Below are positions 30,698 to 41,879 of a stretch of 64,000 nucleotides of DNA, piece after piece (within the stretch, counting starts at the first letter, position 1; each line of letters starts with the position of its first letter). Below the pieces are notes generated by a model that saw only the letters and a program-made list of their open reading frames with translations, was not told the DNA's origin and made no database searches. The DNA is taken from positions 826,501-890,500 of the forward strand of contig NZ_CP060718.1 in assembly GCF_014396785.1 (NCBI RefSeq), read 5' to 3'. Origin of the DNA: Sphingomonas lutea. GTDB taxonomy: Bacteria > Pseudomonadota > Alphaproteobacteria > Sphingomonadales > Sphingomonadaceae. A program made the position numbers and the translations under genes.

Positions 30698-32502
30698 CTG
30701 AAACTCCATGGCCAGAGCCGGGTCGTCAGGGATATGAGAAGGCGGACGGCGGGGCGTTCGCGCTCGACGCCGATGCGGCTGAGCGGAACGGCGAGCGCGG
30801 TATCGAGCGCGAAGCGGTTGAACAGCAGTCGCGCGCCGGCGCCGACGGAATGCAGGCGGTTGGGCTGATCGACCTCGACTAGCTCTTCGATGTTCTGGAC
30901 TTTGGCGTGGTCCCAAAAGCCGTAGCCTTCGATCGCGACGCTTTTGGCGCTTGCCGGCACGCGGCTGCCGATACGAAGCTCGACCTGCGTGCCGTAGCCG
31001 CGGTCGCCGAGCAGCGCGCCTGGATCGTAACCACGCCCAACGGTGTAGTTGCCGGCCGAAAATTCCTCGAAGCTGAGCAGGCCGTCCCACGCATATTGCG
31101 CGCGAGCGCCGAGTGCGACGGTGACGAGGCGGGCGGGGCGGAGCTCGCCATAGCCGCTGTAGCGCAGCACCAATGCGTCGGACTGGCCTTCGAGCCGGCT
31201 TGGCGGGATGTCGCCGGGGTCCAGGCAATCGTCGCCCTCGGGACCGCAGTCGTCGCTTGCGCCGAAGATGTTGAGCCCCTTGCGCAGCTCGACCAGGTTG
31301 GACACGCGCCAGAACGGCTCAACCAGCGAGCGTCCGGGCTTCGAGAAGTCCATGCTGACCGCGTCCCAGCCGACGCGCGCAAAGCCGACACGCAGCCGGT
31401 CCCGTGTAAGGTCGATGTCGTCGAGCTCGACGTCCTGGTTGATGATGTCGAGGCCGAGCGAGCCGCGCACGGTGCTCGCCTGGCGCCGCACGAATGGATA
31501 GCCGATCTCGGCCGTGCCGAGCAGCGTCCGCGCCTTGACATCGGCATCGGGCACCGACGGGTTGGCCCAGGCGTAGGTGAAGGATCCCGACGCGCTCAGG
31601 CCTTCCGCGCCCAGCCGGAAGTCGTGGCCGACCTGGATCGTCTGCTGCTCCTCGAAATCGGATGTGCTGAACATCGAAACCGTGGTCCGGTCGGCAAGGC
31701 CGGTGAGGCCATAGAGCTGCCCGCGCAGCAAGCCGCCGAAACGGCCCAGTTCGCGCGATCCCGAATTCTGGATATTGGCGTCGGCAAATGCGGTGATCCG
31801 CTGCACGGTGACGTCGCCGATCACCTCGCCGGGCGCGGTGCCGGCAGGGCGGAGGGTCAGGCGAACATTGTACCCCGGCAGGTCGCTCGCCAGCAGGAGG
31901 TAGCGCTCGGCCTCATAGCGGTTGAATACGGGCTTCTCCGCCAGTTGATTGAGATAGCCGGCGATGGTCCGCTCCGCGCCTGAGGCATTGCCGCGGACAC
32001 GCACGCCCGTGATTTTGGCCATCAGGACGCGGAAGCGCACGACGCCATCCGCAATGCGCTGTTCGGGCACTTGCACTGCGGCGATGTACCCGGCTTCGCG
32101 AAGGATCGTGGCAGCTCGATCGCGCACTTCGCAAACGACCGAGATCGGCTGCTCGGATCCGACGAGGGGGGCATACGCCGGCGCAAGTTCGGCAACGGTC
32201 AGGCCCTGCAAGCCTTCGAACTGGACGTCGCGCAATGTGAAGCGAATATCTTTGAGGTCGGGACTGTCGAGTGCGCAGGGCGCCCGCTCGATACCGCCTT
32301 CCACCTCCAGGCGCGGTGCACGCGGTGTGGGTGCGGTCGTGTCGGGGCGAGTGACCTCTTCCCGGGTCGGCGGCAAAACCTGAGACGCCGTTTGGGCCGC
32401 CGCGCTGTTGGCGGACGCGATCATCGCCGTGCCGAGAAGAAATTTCCGAGCAATTCCCGACGCCAAAGGCGCCGCAGTCACAGAAAAGATTTGTCGTCCC
32501 AA
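30694..32502 (-). CDS. TpsB outer-membrane translocator (ShlB/FhaC/HecB family)
   Basis: A 602-residue protein that would export TpsA through the outer membrane. A signal peptide (ARKFLLGTAMIASANSAAA) is followed by two POTRA-type periplasmic modules (FTLRDVQFEGLQGLTVAEL, then MAKITGVRVRGNASGAERT) and a 16-strand barrel region. The lid-loop signature VGRGYDPGALLGDRGYG lies at about 488-504. The first in-frame start is TTG at 32502, with AAGGGG upstream. GTG 32481 or ATG 32424 are alternatives, the latter leaving too little signal peptide. Its stop overlaps the tpsA start (ATGA, 30694-30697). It diverges from a TonB-like gene, the two sharing a 127-bp regulatory gap. Confidence 0.92.
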   Translation of the reverse strand: MGRQIFSVTAAPLASGIARKFLLGTAMIASANSAAAQTASQVLPPTREEVTRPDTTAPTPRAPRLEVEGGIERAPCALDSPDLKDIRFTLRDVQFEGLQGLTVAELAPAYAPLVGSEQPISVVCEVRDRAATILREAGYIAAVQVPEQRIADGVVRFRVLMAKITGVRVRGNASGAERTIAGYLNQLAEKPVFNRYEAERYLLLASDLPGYNVRLTLRPAGTAPGEVIGDVTVQRITAFADANIQNSGSRELGRFGGLLRGQLYGLTGLADRTTVSMFSTSDFEEQQTIQVGHDFRLGAEGLSASGSFTYAWANPSVPDADVKARTLLGTAEIGYPFVRRQASTVRGSLGLDIINQDVELDDIDLTRDRLRVGFARVGWDAVSMDFSKPGRSLVEPFWRVSNLVELRKGLNIFGASDDCGPEGDDCLDPGDIPPSRLEGQSDALVLRYSGYGELRPARLVTVALGARAQYAWDGLLSFEEFSAGNYTVGRGYDPGALLGDRGYGTQVELRIGSRVPASAKSVAIEGYGFWDHAKVQNIEELVEVDQPNRLHSVGAGARLLFNRFALDTALAVPLSRIGVERERPAVRLLISLTTRLWPWSFR

Positions 32503-32629
32503 GGGGGTGCCCCTTTCCCCAAAGTTCCCCGGCGACTCGCGTCCCCACGCGAGAAGTGCGAAAGTTTAGAGCAGGTTAACCATTCGGCAGCAAGCCCGAA
32601 TTAACTGCAGTTAACTTATTGACGCGTCT
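32503..32629. promoter_or_regulatory. Divergent tpsB / tonB-like promoter with palindromes and CtrA-like site
   Basis: The gap holds GGTTAACCAT (octamer TTAACCAT at 32576-32583, a CtrA half-site consensus). A 14-bp perfect palindrome TTAACTGCAGTTAA lies at 32601-32614. A hairpin CTCGCGT-CCCC-ACGCGAG at 32536-32553 falls in what would be the tpsB leader RNA. Together they look like an operator-rich divergent promoter for the TPS operon and the TonB-like gene. The TTAA boxes of the palindrome are six bases apart, one fewer than the CtrA consensus spacing. Confidence 0.5.
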
Positions 32630-33466
32630 ATGAAGTCCCGGATCGGGACTGACCTTCGGAAGATCGTCCACCGAGTCTTCGATACGCCTCCGCAACCGCA
32701 TCGACGCAAGGCGCGTTCACCCGCCGATGTATCGATCCAACCTCGACCGGAAGGCCCGGGCGGTGCCCTGCTGGCGGCCGCCGGAATCAATGCGGGGCTC
32801 CTGCTTGCCTTCCTCCAATTGTCGGGACGCGTCGATCTTTCGGACCCGCAGAGCGTCTTGCAGACGATTGACCTCGTCGAGGAAGCGCCGCCTCCACGCC
32901 CGCCGCCCCCGCCGCAACGACCACGCGAACAGCAACGACCCAAGGATCCTGAAGGCGGATCGCCGGCCAACATCCGCAGCCAGGCGACTCCGGTCGTCGC
33001 CCCCACGCCGATCGTCGAGCCGCAGCGGCCCAACCCGATTGCGGTCACTGAGACGCCCAACCAGGGCGCCGCACCGACGCAAGGCGCCGCCGCCGTGCGC
33101 GGACCGGGCACGGGCGCGGGCGGCGTGGGGACGGGCACCGGCACGGGCTCGGGCAGCGGGTCAGGCGGCGGCGATGGCGGCGCGATCGGGCCGCCGCGAC
33201 TGGTGACGCCGGTGCTGCGCGGTCGCGATTTTCCGCGCGAAACCCTCGAACAATGGCCGCGCGGGGCGCAGGTGTTCCTGCGCTTGCGCGTCGATGCCCG
33301 CGGCTTCGTCAGCGAATGCGCGGTCGACCGCAGCAGCGGCGTGCGCGCGATCGACGGAGAAATTTGTGCGCTTGCCTATCAGCGGCTGCGCTTCCGCCCT
33401 GCGGTGAACCGATATGGCCAGCCGGTTGCGGGATGGTTCGGATACCGGCAAACGGCCCCGCGATAG
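32630..33466 (+). CDS. TonB-like energy transducer
   Basis: A 278-residue protein with the classic TonB plan. A cytoplasmic N-terminus is followed by one membrane helix at about 46-66 (ALLAAAGINAGLLLAFLQL). A proline-rich periplasmic spacer (APPPRPPPPPQRPREQ) and a glycine/serine/threonine low-complexity linker (GTGTGTGSGSGSGGG) come next. The C-terminal TonB domain (FLRLRVDARGFVSECAVDRS ... LAYQRLRFRPAVNRYG) completes it. Such proteins couple the ExbBD proton-motive complex to outer-membrane receptors. No exbB/exbD is nearby. It is divergent from tpsB; the broken TonB-dependent receptor at 3321 is too distant to be called a partner. No clear Shine-Dalgarno precedes ATG 32630. The N-terminal cytoplasmic extension of about 45 residues is long for TonB. 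Confidence 0.88.
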   Translation: MKSRIGTDLRKIVHRVFDTPPQPHRRKARSPADVSIQPRPEGPGGALLAAAGINAGLLLAFLQLSGRVDLSDPQSVLQTIDLVEEAPPPRPPPPPQRPREQQRPKDPEGGSPANIRSQATPVVAPTPIVEPQRPNPIAVTETPNQGAAPTQGAAAVRGPGTGAGGVGTGTGTGSGSGSGGGDGGAIGPPRLVTPVLRGRDFPRETLEQWPRGAQVFLRLRVDARGFVSECAVDRSSGVRAIDGEICALAYQRLRFRPAVNRYGQPVAGWFGYRQTAPR

Positions 33467-33487
33467 ACGCAGCGCAAGGCCTGACCG

Positions 33488-34189
33488 ATGATTGAAGCCG
33501 AATGGTGGGAATATGACGATATCGACGAGCTTGCCGATGCGGTGGCCGGCGATGTCGGCTTCATCATCGAAAGCGCGGTCGATGCGCGCGGCGAAGCACT
33601 GATCGCGCTTCCCGGCGGCACGACGCCGCTGCCGATCTTCCGCAAGTTGGCGAGCGCCAAGCTGCCGTGGAAGCGGGTGACGATCATCCCGACCGACGAG
33701 CGGCTGGTCCCGCTCACCGATGAACGGGCGAACATCCGGGCGATTGCACAGAACTTCCTGCCGTCGGGGGCGCGGGTGTTCCCGATCACCAGCGACATTG
33801 CCGACCACAAGCTGGCCGGCAATTCGGCCAACGCCAAGCTCGCCGAGCTCAAGTTCCCGCTCGACCTCGCCTGGCTTGGCGTCGGGTCAGACGGCCACAC
33901 CGCGTCGATCTTCGCCGGCCCCGATCTCGACGAGGCGCTGAATGCGCCCAAGGGCCGCCATGCCGTGGGGGTCATGCCCGATCCTATGCCGCAGGACGCA
34001 CCGGTCGCCCGCGTTACGCTGACGCGTTCGGCGATCCTGTCGGCGCGCACCGTCCTGCTGACCGTCACCGGTGCAGAGACGCGCGAATTGGTGGAAGGCG
34101 CAATCGCCGATGGGCAGAGTTCGAAGCTGCCGATCGGCCGCGTGCTGGCGGAAGCGGAGCAGCCGATCGACATCCATTGGGCACCGTGA
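33488..34189 (+). CDS. pgl: 6-phosphogluconolactonase
   Basis: A 233-residue cytosolic enzyme of the DevB/Pgl family that hydrolyses 6-phosphogluconolactone to 6-phosphogluconate in the pentose phosphate and Entner-Doudoroff routes. Diagnostic segments are LIALPGGTTPLPIF near residue 45, VTIIPTDERLVPLTDERAN, and LAWLGVGSDGHTASIF with the catalytic-site histidine. Length is normal. It does not sit beside zwf or edd here; instead it is sandwiched between the TonB-like gene (21-bp gap) and the M28 peptidase, whose GTG start overlaps its stop. Confidence 0.95.
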   Translation: MIEAEWWEYDDIDELADAVAGDVGFIIESAVDARGEALIALPGGTTPLPIFRKLASAKLPWKRVTIIPTDERLVPLTDERANIRAIAQNFLPSGARVFPITSDIADHKLAGNSANAKLAELKFPLDLAWLGVGSDGHTASIFAGPDLDEALNAPKGRHAVGVMPDPMPQDAPVARVTLTRSAILSARTVLLTVTGAETRELVEGAIADGQSSKLPIGRVLAEAEQPIDIHWAP

Positions 34190-35625
34190 AGCGGCTGCTC
34201 GGCGCGGCGCTGATCGGCGCTGCTGCTTCGGTCCCGGTCGCCGCCGAGCCGATCACCGCAGAACGATTGATGACCCACATCCGCATCCTCGCCGACGACA
34301 GTTACGAGGGTCGCGAAGCAGGGACGCCGGGCGGGGAGCGGGCCGAGGCCTATATCCTCGACGCGTTCGCCAAGGCCGGATTGCGGCCAGGTGCCGGGAG
34401 CAGCTGGCGCCAAACGATCGACATCGTCGCTCGAACGCCGGTTGCGACGCGCCTGGCTTTCTCGAGGAACGGAACAGCTGTCGCGCTGCCGGCGGATTCG
34501 ATCGTGCTGACCGGAGCCGACACCGCAGTGGACCTGGCCACGGCCCCGGTCCTGTTTGCAGGCTATGCGACCGAGCCCGAGCTGGCCGGCATCTCCGTCA
34601 AGGATGCCGTGGTCGCCATGCTTCAAGGCCAGCCGCCAGAATCGCGCAGCGTCGGGTCGTGGCAGGATCGGCGCCAGGCGCTCCTCGATGCGGGGGCCGC
34701 GGCGGTCATTCATGTCGAACCGGCCGACCGCCCGTGGGATGCGGCGGCCAAAAGGTCGCAGCGCGTCATCGCCCCGGGCAATGACGCGTTTGGACCAGCG
34801 CGCGGCCCAATGTCCCATGCGGCAGCAACCGTCCTGCTTGGCCGCACCATGCTGGGCGCGGCGGCGCGGCGGGGGTTCAGGGCACGTCGCCTTCCGTTGA
34901 CTGTATCGGGTCAGGTCACCACGCGCATCGACCAGATCGATCCCGCGAACATCGTCGGCATGGTGAAGGGGAGTGGGGACGGCCGCGAGCCGGTAGTGAT
35001 GATGTCGCATTGGGACCATACCGGAATCTGCCGGCCCCCCGGCGCGCCCGACCGTATCTGCAACGGTGCGATCGACAATGCGAGCGGGATCGCGGTCCTG
35101 ATCGAAACCGCGCGCGAGATCGCCGCCGGCCCGAAGCCGGTCCGCGACATTTACTTCCTCGCCACCGCGCTCGAAGAGGCCGGCGGCTTCCTTGGTGCGA
35201 CGGCCTTTGCGCAGCGGCCCGCCGAGCCGCGGCCGGTGGCGGTCCTCAATGTCGATACCATCGCCATTCACCCGCGCGGGCTGCCCGTCGCGATTATCGG
35301 GCGAGGGCGTTTTCCCTCGCTTGACCGAGTCATTGACGCGACGTCGCGCCAATTGGGGCGCAAGGTCGATCTCGACGACGAAGCCAATGTGATGATCGAG
35401 CGGCAGGACGGCTGGGCCTTCACAAAGCTCGGCATCCCCAGCGTCATGGCCTCGGGATCGTTCAGCGACATGAAGCTGCTGACCGCCTATCTCGGCACGA
35501 CCTATCATCAGCCGAACGACGACCTGAAGCAGAAGATCGAAATCGGCGGCGCGGTCGAGGATGCCGACCTGCATGTCGCGCTTCTCCGTGCGCTCGCCGA
35601 TCCCAAGATTTACCCGACGCCCTAG
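34186..35625 (+). CDS. Exported M28-family zinc peptidase
   Basis: A 479-residue exported metallopeptidase. GTG 34186 overlaps the pgl stop (GTGA) and gives the signal peptide MKRLLGAALIGAAASVPVAAE; a TTG nine bases earlier is less likely. A protease-associated-like insertion lies in the first half. The co-catalytic zinc ligands of clan MH are visible: SHWDHTG (His and adjacent Asp), NGAIDNASG (bridging Asp), ATALEEAGG (general base Glu plus ligand Glu), VLNVDTI (Asp) and GTTYHQPNDD (His). Likely an aminopeptidase or carboxypeptidase in the periplasm; specificity cannot be told. The stop overlaps that of the convergent transporter by four bases. Confidence 0.9.
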   Translation: MKRLLGAALIGAAASVPVAAEPITAERLMTHIRILADDSYEGREAGTPGGERAEAYILDAFAKAGLRPGAGSSWRQTIDIVARTPVATRLAFSRNGTAVALPADSIVLTGADTAVDLATAPVLFAGYATEPELAGISVKDAVVAMLQGQPPESRSVGSWQDRRQALLDAGAAAVIHVEPADRPWDAAAKRSQRVIAPGNDAFGPARGPMSHAAATVLLGRTMLGAAARRGFRARRLPLTVSGQVTTRIDQIDPANIVGMVKGSGDGREPVVMMSHWDHTGICRPPGAPDRICNGAIDNASGIAVLIETAREIAAGPKPVRDIYFLATALEEAGGFLGATAFAQRPAEPRPVAVLNVDTIAIHPRGLPVAIIGRGRFPSLDRVIDATSRQLGRKVDLDDEANVMIERQDGWAFTKLGIPSVMASGSFSDMKLLTAYLGTTYHQPNDDLKQKIEIGGAVEDADLHVALLRALADPKIYPTP

Positions 35626-37277
35626 ATCTCCTCGAGCGGGCGCCCGCGCGTCTCCTTGAGGAACAGCAGCGAGACGATCGCGGAGATGGCGGTGAAGACA
35701 ACCGCGTACCACAGGCCGGAATAGATGTTGCCGGTGATGGCGACGATGGCAAAGCTGGTGACGGGCAAGAAGCCGCCGACCCATCCGGTGCCGACATGAT
35801 AGGGCAGGGACATTGCCGTATAGCGCACGCGCGTCGGGAACATCTCGACCAGCGCCGCGGCCTGCGGGCCGTAGAGCGCTGTCGCGGCGACCACGAACAA
35901 TAGCAGGATGCTGATCAGCAGCGGCAGGTTCGCGGCCTTGGGATCGGCGCTCGGCGGATAGCCCGCCGCCTGCAGCGCGCCGCCGATCTCCGCCGCCGTG
36001 AGGCTCTTGAGCGCGCGCAGGTCCGCCCCCGCAAGGCCATCGCCGTTCTTGATCGGGACCATGCTGGACCCGGCGACGACCCGCGTCTCGCCATCGGCTG
36101 ATGGGCGGGTCGTGTAGGAAATGCCCTTGGTGACCAAAGTGCTCTTGGCGATGTCGCAGGCGCTGGTGAACTTGGCGGTGCCCACCGGATCGAACTGGAC
36201 CGAGCAGGTCGCGGGATCGGTCTCGACGATCACCGGCGTTGCACGCTGGGCCGCAGCGAGCGCGGGGTTGGCGCCCTGCGCGATCAGGTGCGAGCCAGGG
36301 AAGTAGAGCGCGAGCGCAAGCAACATGCCGCCGACCATCACCGGCTTGCGCCCGATGCGGTCGCTGAGCCAGCCGAAGAAGACGTAGAGCGGCGCGCTGA
36401 CGATCGTCATGACGATCAGCAGCAAGTCCTTGGTCGCGCCGGGCAGGCCGAGCGAGCGTTCGAGGAACACCTGCATGTAGAAGAAGGTGAAATACCAGAC
36501 CGCGCCCTGCGCGCACATAATCCCGAAGAACGCGAGGAAGACGCGCTTCAGATTGTCGCGCCGGCCAAAGGCTTCGCGCAGGGGCGCCTTGCACACTTCG
36601 CCGTCCTCGCGGAGCTTGGCGAAATGCGGGCTCTCGGCAAGCTTGACCCGCATGTACACAGAGATCGCGAGCAGGATCGACGACAGCAGGAAGGGGATTC
36701 GCCAGCCCCAGTCGGCAAAGGCGTCTTCGCCCACCACCGTGCGCGTCGCGACGATGACGAGGAGCGCGGCGAGCAGGCCGAAGGATGCGGACGACTGGAT
36801 CCACCCCGTGGCGGCGCCGCGCCGATCGTTGGGCGCATGCTCGGCGACATAGATTGCCGCCCCGCCATATTCCCCGCCCAGCGCAATCCCCTGACAAATG
36901 CGCAGGATGATGAGCAGGATCGGCGCGACCACGCCGGCCATCGCATAGGTCGGCAGCAGGCCGATGAGGAAGGTCGCCGCGCCCATCAGGCTGACCGTCA
37001 CCAGGAACGCGCCCTTGCGCCCCATGCGGTCGCCGACAACGCCGAAGATCAATGCGCCGAGCGGGCGAAAGGCGAAACCCGCCGCGAACAACGCCAGCGC
37101 CGCGATCAGCGCCTGGGTCGCATCGAGCCCGGCGAAGAACACCTTGGAAATGACCGGCGCAAGGCTGCCGAAGATGAAGAAATCATACCATTCGAACGCC
37201 GTGCCCGCCGACGAGGCGACGACCACGCGCTTCATCGACCAAGCTTCATGTCCTTCGGATTGCGCAACGCTCGCCAT
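35622..37277 (-). CDS. MHS-family MFS transporter (metabolite:proton symporter)
   Basis: A 551-residue, 12-helix major facilitator of the MHS (ProP/KgtP/ShiA-like) group. The N-terminal FEWYDFFIFGSLAPVISKVFF and the loop motif GDRMGRKGAFL are characteristic, as is RICQGIALGGEYGGAAIYV. The second-half copy GWLSDRIGRKPVM is also present. It is longer than usual because about 90 residues are inserted before the last helices; this insert has two cysteines (TCSVQFDPVG, TSACDIAKS) and is probably periplasmic. ATG 37275-37277 has GGGGAGAG upstream. The substrate is probably a small carboxylate or osmolyte; context does not decide. Confidence 0.9.
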   Translation of the reverse strand: MASVAQSEGHEAWSMKRVVVASSAGTAFEWYDFFIFGSLAPVISKVFFAGLDATQALIAALALFAAGFAFRPLGALIFGVVGDRMGRKGAFLVTVSLMGAATFLIGLLPTYAMAGVVAPILLIILRICQGIALGGEYGGAAIYVAEHAPNDRRGAATGWIQSSASFGLLAALLVIVATRTVVGEDAFADWGWRIPFLLSSILLAISVYMRVKLAESPHFAKLREDGEVCKAPLREAFGRRDNLKRVFLAFFGIMCAQGAVWYFTFFYMQVFLERSLGLPGATKDLLLIVMTIVSAPLYVFFGWLSDRIGRKPVMVGGMLLALALYFPGSHLIAQGANPALAAAQRATPVIVETDPATCSVQFDPVGTAKFTSACDIAKSTLVTKGISYTTRPSADGETRVVAGSSMVPIKNGDGLAGADLRALKSLTAAEIGGALQAAGYPPSADPKAANLPLLISILLLFVVAATALYGPQAAALVEMFPTRVRYTAMSLPYHVGTGWVGGFLPVTSFAIVAITGNIYSGLWYAVVFTAISAIVSLLFLKETRGRPLEEI

Positions 37278-37516
37278 TCATCTCTCCCCTGAATGAAGGG
37301 ATAGCGCGTGAAAACCGGCGCGCAACGGCCATTGAGGGCCTTGCGAATCGCCGACGGCAACCGCGGAAAGTCGCACTAAGGTCTTACTCACCATGCGTGC
37401 GCGCGCGCTTGCGCGCGAAGGGCGCGCGATGCGTGTCTTTGCAAGGTGATTGGGCGCCAGCATCCCGCAGCTTGGAGCATATTCGCACCGCTGTAGGACA
37501 GGAAATTCGGCGGGGT
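37278..37516. other. Intergenic gap, 239 bp
   Basis: The gap holds the ribosome-binding site and presumed promoter of the minus-strand MHS transporter. Near 37395-37430 there is a CG-rich segment of alternating GCGC that can fold on itself. No supported gene, RNA or terminator with a U-tract was found. Confidence 0.5.
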
Positions 37517-38016
37517 TCAGTCCAGCTTGCGGATCACTTCATCCAGCCGCGCGACCTGGATGCCGAATTTGCGGACGTTGAAGCTGTTGCGCAATGTCCG
37601 CCCGTCGGGCTGCAGGGCGAGCGTCTGATCGACCGCCATGCCGTTCTTCATCGTGTAGCGGATGCGGGCCAAGCCGCCCGCGACCTCGACATCGACCGGG
37701 CCGCGCGCGTCGGTGAGTTCGCCGGTGTAGCGGCCGGCACCGTTGGGGCGGAGCGTCCAGCTGCGTCGGCGCGGGGCATTGTCGCCTTGCCGGATCTCCT
37801 GGACGAGGACGAGCCCGCCGTTGCCATCGCGCCTGCCAAGGCTGCGCACGCGGATCTGCTCACTCTTCCCGACGAGCAGGTCGAGCGTGCCTTCGCCCAT
37901 GCTCCTACCCGCGAAGAAGGCGACGGGGTCGAGGGTGGCGCCCGGCGCGGCTGCGGGCGTGCTGTCGTCCATGCATCCGGCAAGCGCGAGCGGGAGCAGC
38001 GCCGCCGCGGTCCGCC

Positions 38017-38020
<4 letters not shown>
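37517..38020 (-). CDS. DUF3833-type lipoprotein
   Basis: A 167-residue predicted lipoprotein. [19 protein letters not shown] has a textbook lipobox (LAGC). The body matches what I know of the DUF3833 family: an N-terminal [14 protein letters not shown], a central [22 protein letters not shown], and a C-terminal [21 protein letters not shown]. The family's function is unknown. Its ATG overlaps the acs stop by four bases, so it closes the six-gene operon that starts with the transketolase-like gene. Coupling to the metabolic genes could be incidental. Confidence 0.8.
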
Positions 38021-39935
<1,915 letters not shown>

Positions 39936-39939
<4 letters not shown>

Positions 39940-41030
39940 AAACCCCGGCTCATGTCGATCACGAAGCGGTAGCGGACGTCGTTCTTGAGCAGGCGCTCAT
40001 AGGCCTCGTTGACCTCCTCCATCGCGATGAACTCGCACTCGGGATAGATGTCCTTCGCGGCGCAGAAATCGAGCATCTCCTGCGTTTCCGGGATGCCGCC
40101 GATCGCCGATCCGCCGACCGCGCGGTTCCACCAGATGAGGTTGATCCCGCGGAACGGCGGCATCTCGGTCAGCGCGCCGACGATCACCATCCGCCCCGAA
40201 CGGCCGAGCAGCTGGAGATAAGGGTCGATCTCATGGCCCACCGGCACGGTGTTGAGGATGAAGTCGAAGCGCGCCCCCGCCGCAGCCATCTGCGCCGGGT
40301 CGGTCGAGACGATCACGTCATGCGCGCCGAGCGCCCGCGCATCCTCGCCCTTGGCCGGGGTGGTGGTGATGATGGTGACGTGCGCGCCCATCGCCGCGCC
40401 GAGCTTGACCCCCATGTGGCCGAGCCCGCCGAGGCCGACGACGGCCATCTTGGTGCCTTCGCCGACCTGGTACTGGCGCAGCGGCGAGTAGGTCGTGATG
40501 CCCGCGCACAGCAACGGCGCGACGCGCGCCTGGTCCATGCCGTGGGGCACCTTGAGCACGAAATGGTCGCGCACGACGATATGATCGGTGTAGCCGCCCT
40601 TGGTGATCTCCTGCGTGTGGCGGTCGGGGCTGTTGTAGGTTTGCGTGCAGCCTTCGCGGCAGAACACTTCCCAGCCTTCGAGGCACTGGTCGCAGGTCAT
40701 GCAGCTATCGACCATGCAGCCGACCGCAACGATATCGCCGACGCGATGGCGGGTGACCTCGTTGCCGATTGCGGTGACTTCGCCGACGATCTCATGCCCC
40801 GGGATGTTCGGATAAGCGGTCCCGCCCCAATCGTTGCGCGCGGTGTGCAGGTCGCTGTGGCAGATGCCGGCGTAAGTGATGCGGATGGCGACGTCGTCGG
40901 GGCGAAGCGCGCGGCGTTCGAAGGTCATCGGGCGAAGCGGCTGGTCCGGCGCGTCGGTGCCCCAACCCTTGGCCGGGGTCGGCCCGCCCGTCGTTTCGAT
41001 CGCCGGGGTCGGCTCAGCAGTGGTCGCCAT
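39936..41030 (-). CDS. Zinc-dependent NAD(P) alcohol dehydrogenase (cinnamyl-alcohol-type MDR)
   Basis: A 364-residue medium-chain dehydrogenase/reductase. Catalytic zinc ligands are in GICHSDLH and PGHEIVG; the structural-zinc cysteines are in [15 protein letters not shown]; the nucleotide-binding loop is [15 protein letters not shown]. The pattern [12 protein letters not shown] and the overall order are those of YahK/AdhC-type enzymes that usually reduce a broad range of aldehydes. An unusual N-terminal tail of about 20 residues ([15 protein letters not shown]) precedes the catalytic domain. It lies nine bases after the CoA lyase and overlaps acs, so it may handle an aldehyde made or used by this pathway, but the substrate is not evident. 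Confidence 0.9.
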
Positions 41031-41039
41031 GATCTTCTC

Positions 41040-41879
41040 CTATCGCGGTCGTTCCAATATTCTCTTCGCCTGCACCAAGTGGGGCCGGTCGACCATCTTT
41101 CCACCGACCGAAAGCACGCCCGCGCTCGGTTGTGCCTCGAACGCGGCGACGATGGCCTCGGCATGGCGGATCTCGGCCTTGGACGGGGTGAAGGCGGCGT
41201 TGATGATCGGCACCTGCGCAGGGTGGATGGCAAGCTTGCCGGTGAAGCCCTCGCGCCGCGCCGCCTCGGCTTCGCGCTTCAGGCCCTTGTCGTCCTTGAA
41301 ATCGGCGAACACCCCGTCGACCGGCTGCACGCCCGCAGCAACCGCGCCGGCCAGGCAAAGCGAGCGCGCGAGCTTGTAGGTGAAGCTAAGCTCCCCCTCC
41401 GCATCATATTTGGATGCGGCGCCAAGCGCGGCGGACAGATCCTCGGCGCCCCAACTCATCGCCACCAGTGGCGATCCGGGGAGGCGATAGCTGAGCAGGC
41501 CGAACAGGCTCGCCGCAGTCTCGGTGACGATGGCGTGGACGGGGATGTTGCCGGTGCGGTGCGCCAACTCGGTCACGTCGACCCCGCTTTCGGCCTTGGG
41601 CAGGACGATGCCGTGCACGTAGGCGCTGCGGATCAGGCGCAGATCGTCCTTGTGATATTCGCTGCCGAGCGGATTGACGCGCACCCACCAATGCGGGCCG
41701 TTGGAGCGCTTGGGCAATTCCTTGATGATCTCGCGCGCCGCCTTCTTGCGGTCGGGCACGACGCTGTCTTCGAGGTCGAAGATCACCGCATCGGCTTCGG
41801 TCTCCAGCGCCTTGGCGACCTTCTTCTCGCTGTCGGCGGGGACGAACAGCCAGCTGCGCGGCTCGGCCGTGCTGGTCAT
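41040..41879 (-). CDS. CitE/HpcH-type CoA ester lyase
   Basis: A 279-residue TIM-barrel lyase of the citrate lyase beta/malyl-CoA lyase superfamily. Motifs include [34 protein letters not shown] (metal-coordinating acid), [33 protein letters not shown] and [10 protein letters not shown]. Enzymes of this group cleave or form beta-hydroxyacyl-CoA esters such as malyl-CoA, beta-methylmalyl-CoA or citramalyl-CoA. Its ATG overlaps the MaoC stop (41876-41879). The pairing of lyase and hydratase is known from itaconate degradation and the ethylmalonyl-CoA/methylaspartate routes, but which applies here cannot be settled by eye. Confidence 0.9.
   Translation of the reverse strand: MTSTAEPRSWLFVPADSEKKVAKALETEADAVIFDLEDSVVPDRKKAAREIIKELPKRSNGPHWWVRVNPLGSEYHKDDLRLIRSAYVHGIVLPKAESGVDVTELAHRTGNIPVHAIVTETAASLFGLLSYRLPGSPLVAMSWGAEDLSAALGAASKYDAEGELSFTYKLARSLCLAGAVAAGVQPVDGVFADFKDDKGLKREAEAARREGFTGKLAIHPAQVPIINAAFTPSKAEIRHAEAIVAAFEAQPSAGVLSVGGKMVDRPHLVQAKRILERPR

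Noticed and set aside
33379..36897. 1,172-codon minus-strand frame covering the transporter, peptidase and pgl region
   Set aside because: It crosses three genes supported by motifs on their own frames and shows no homology-like segments.
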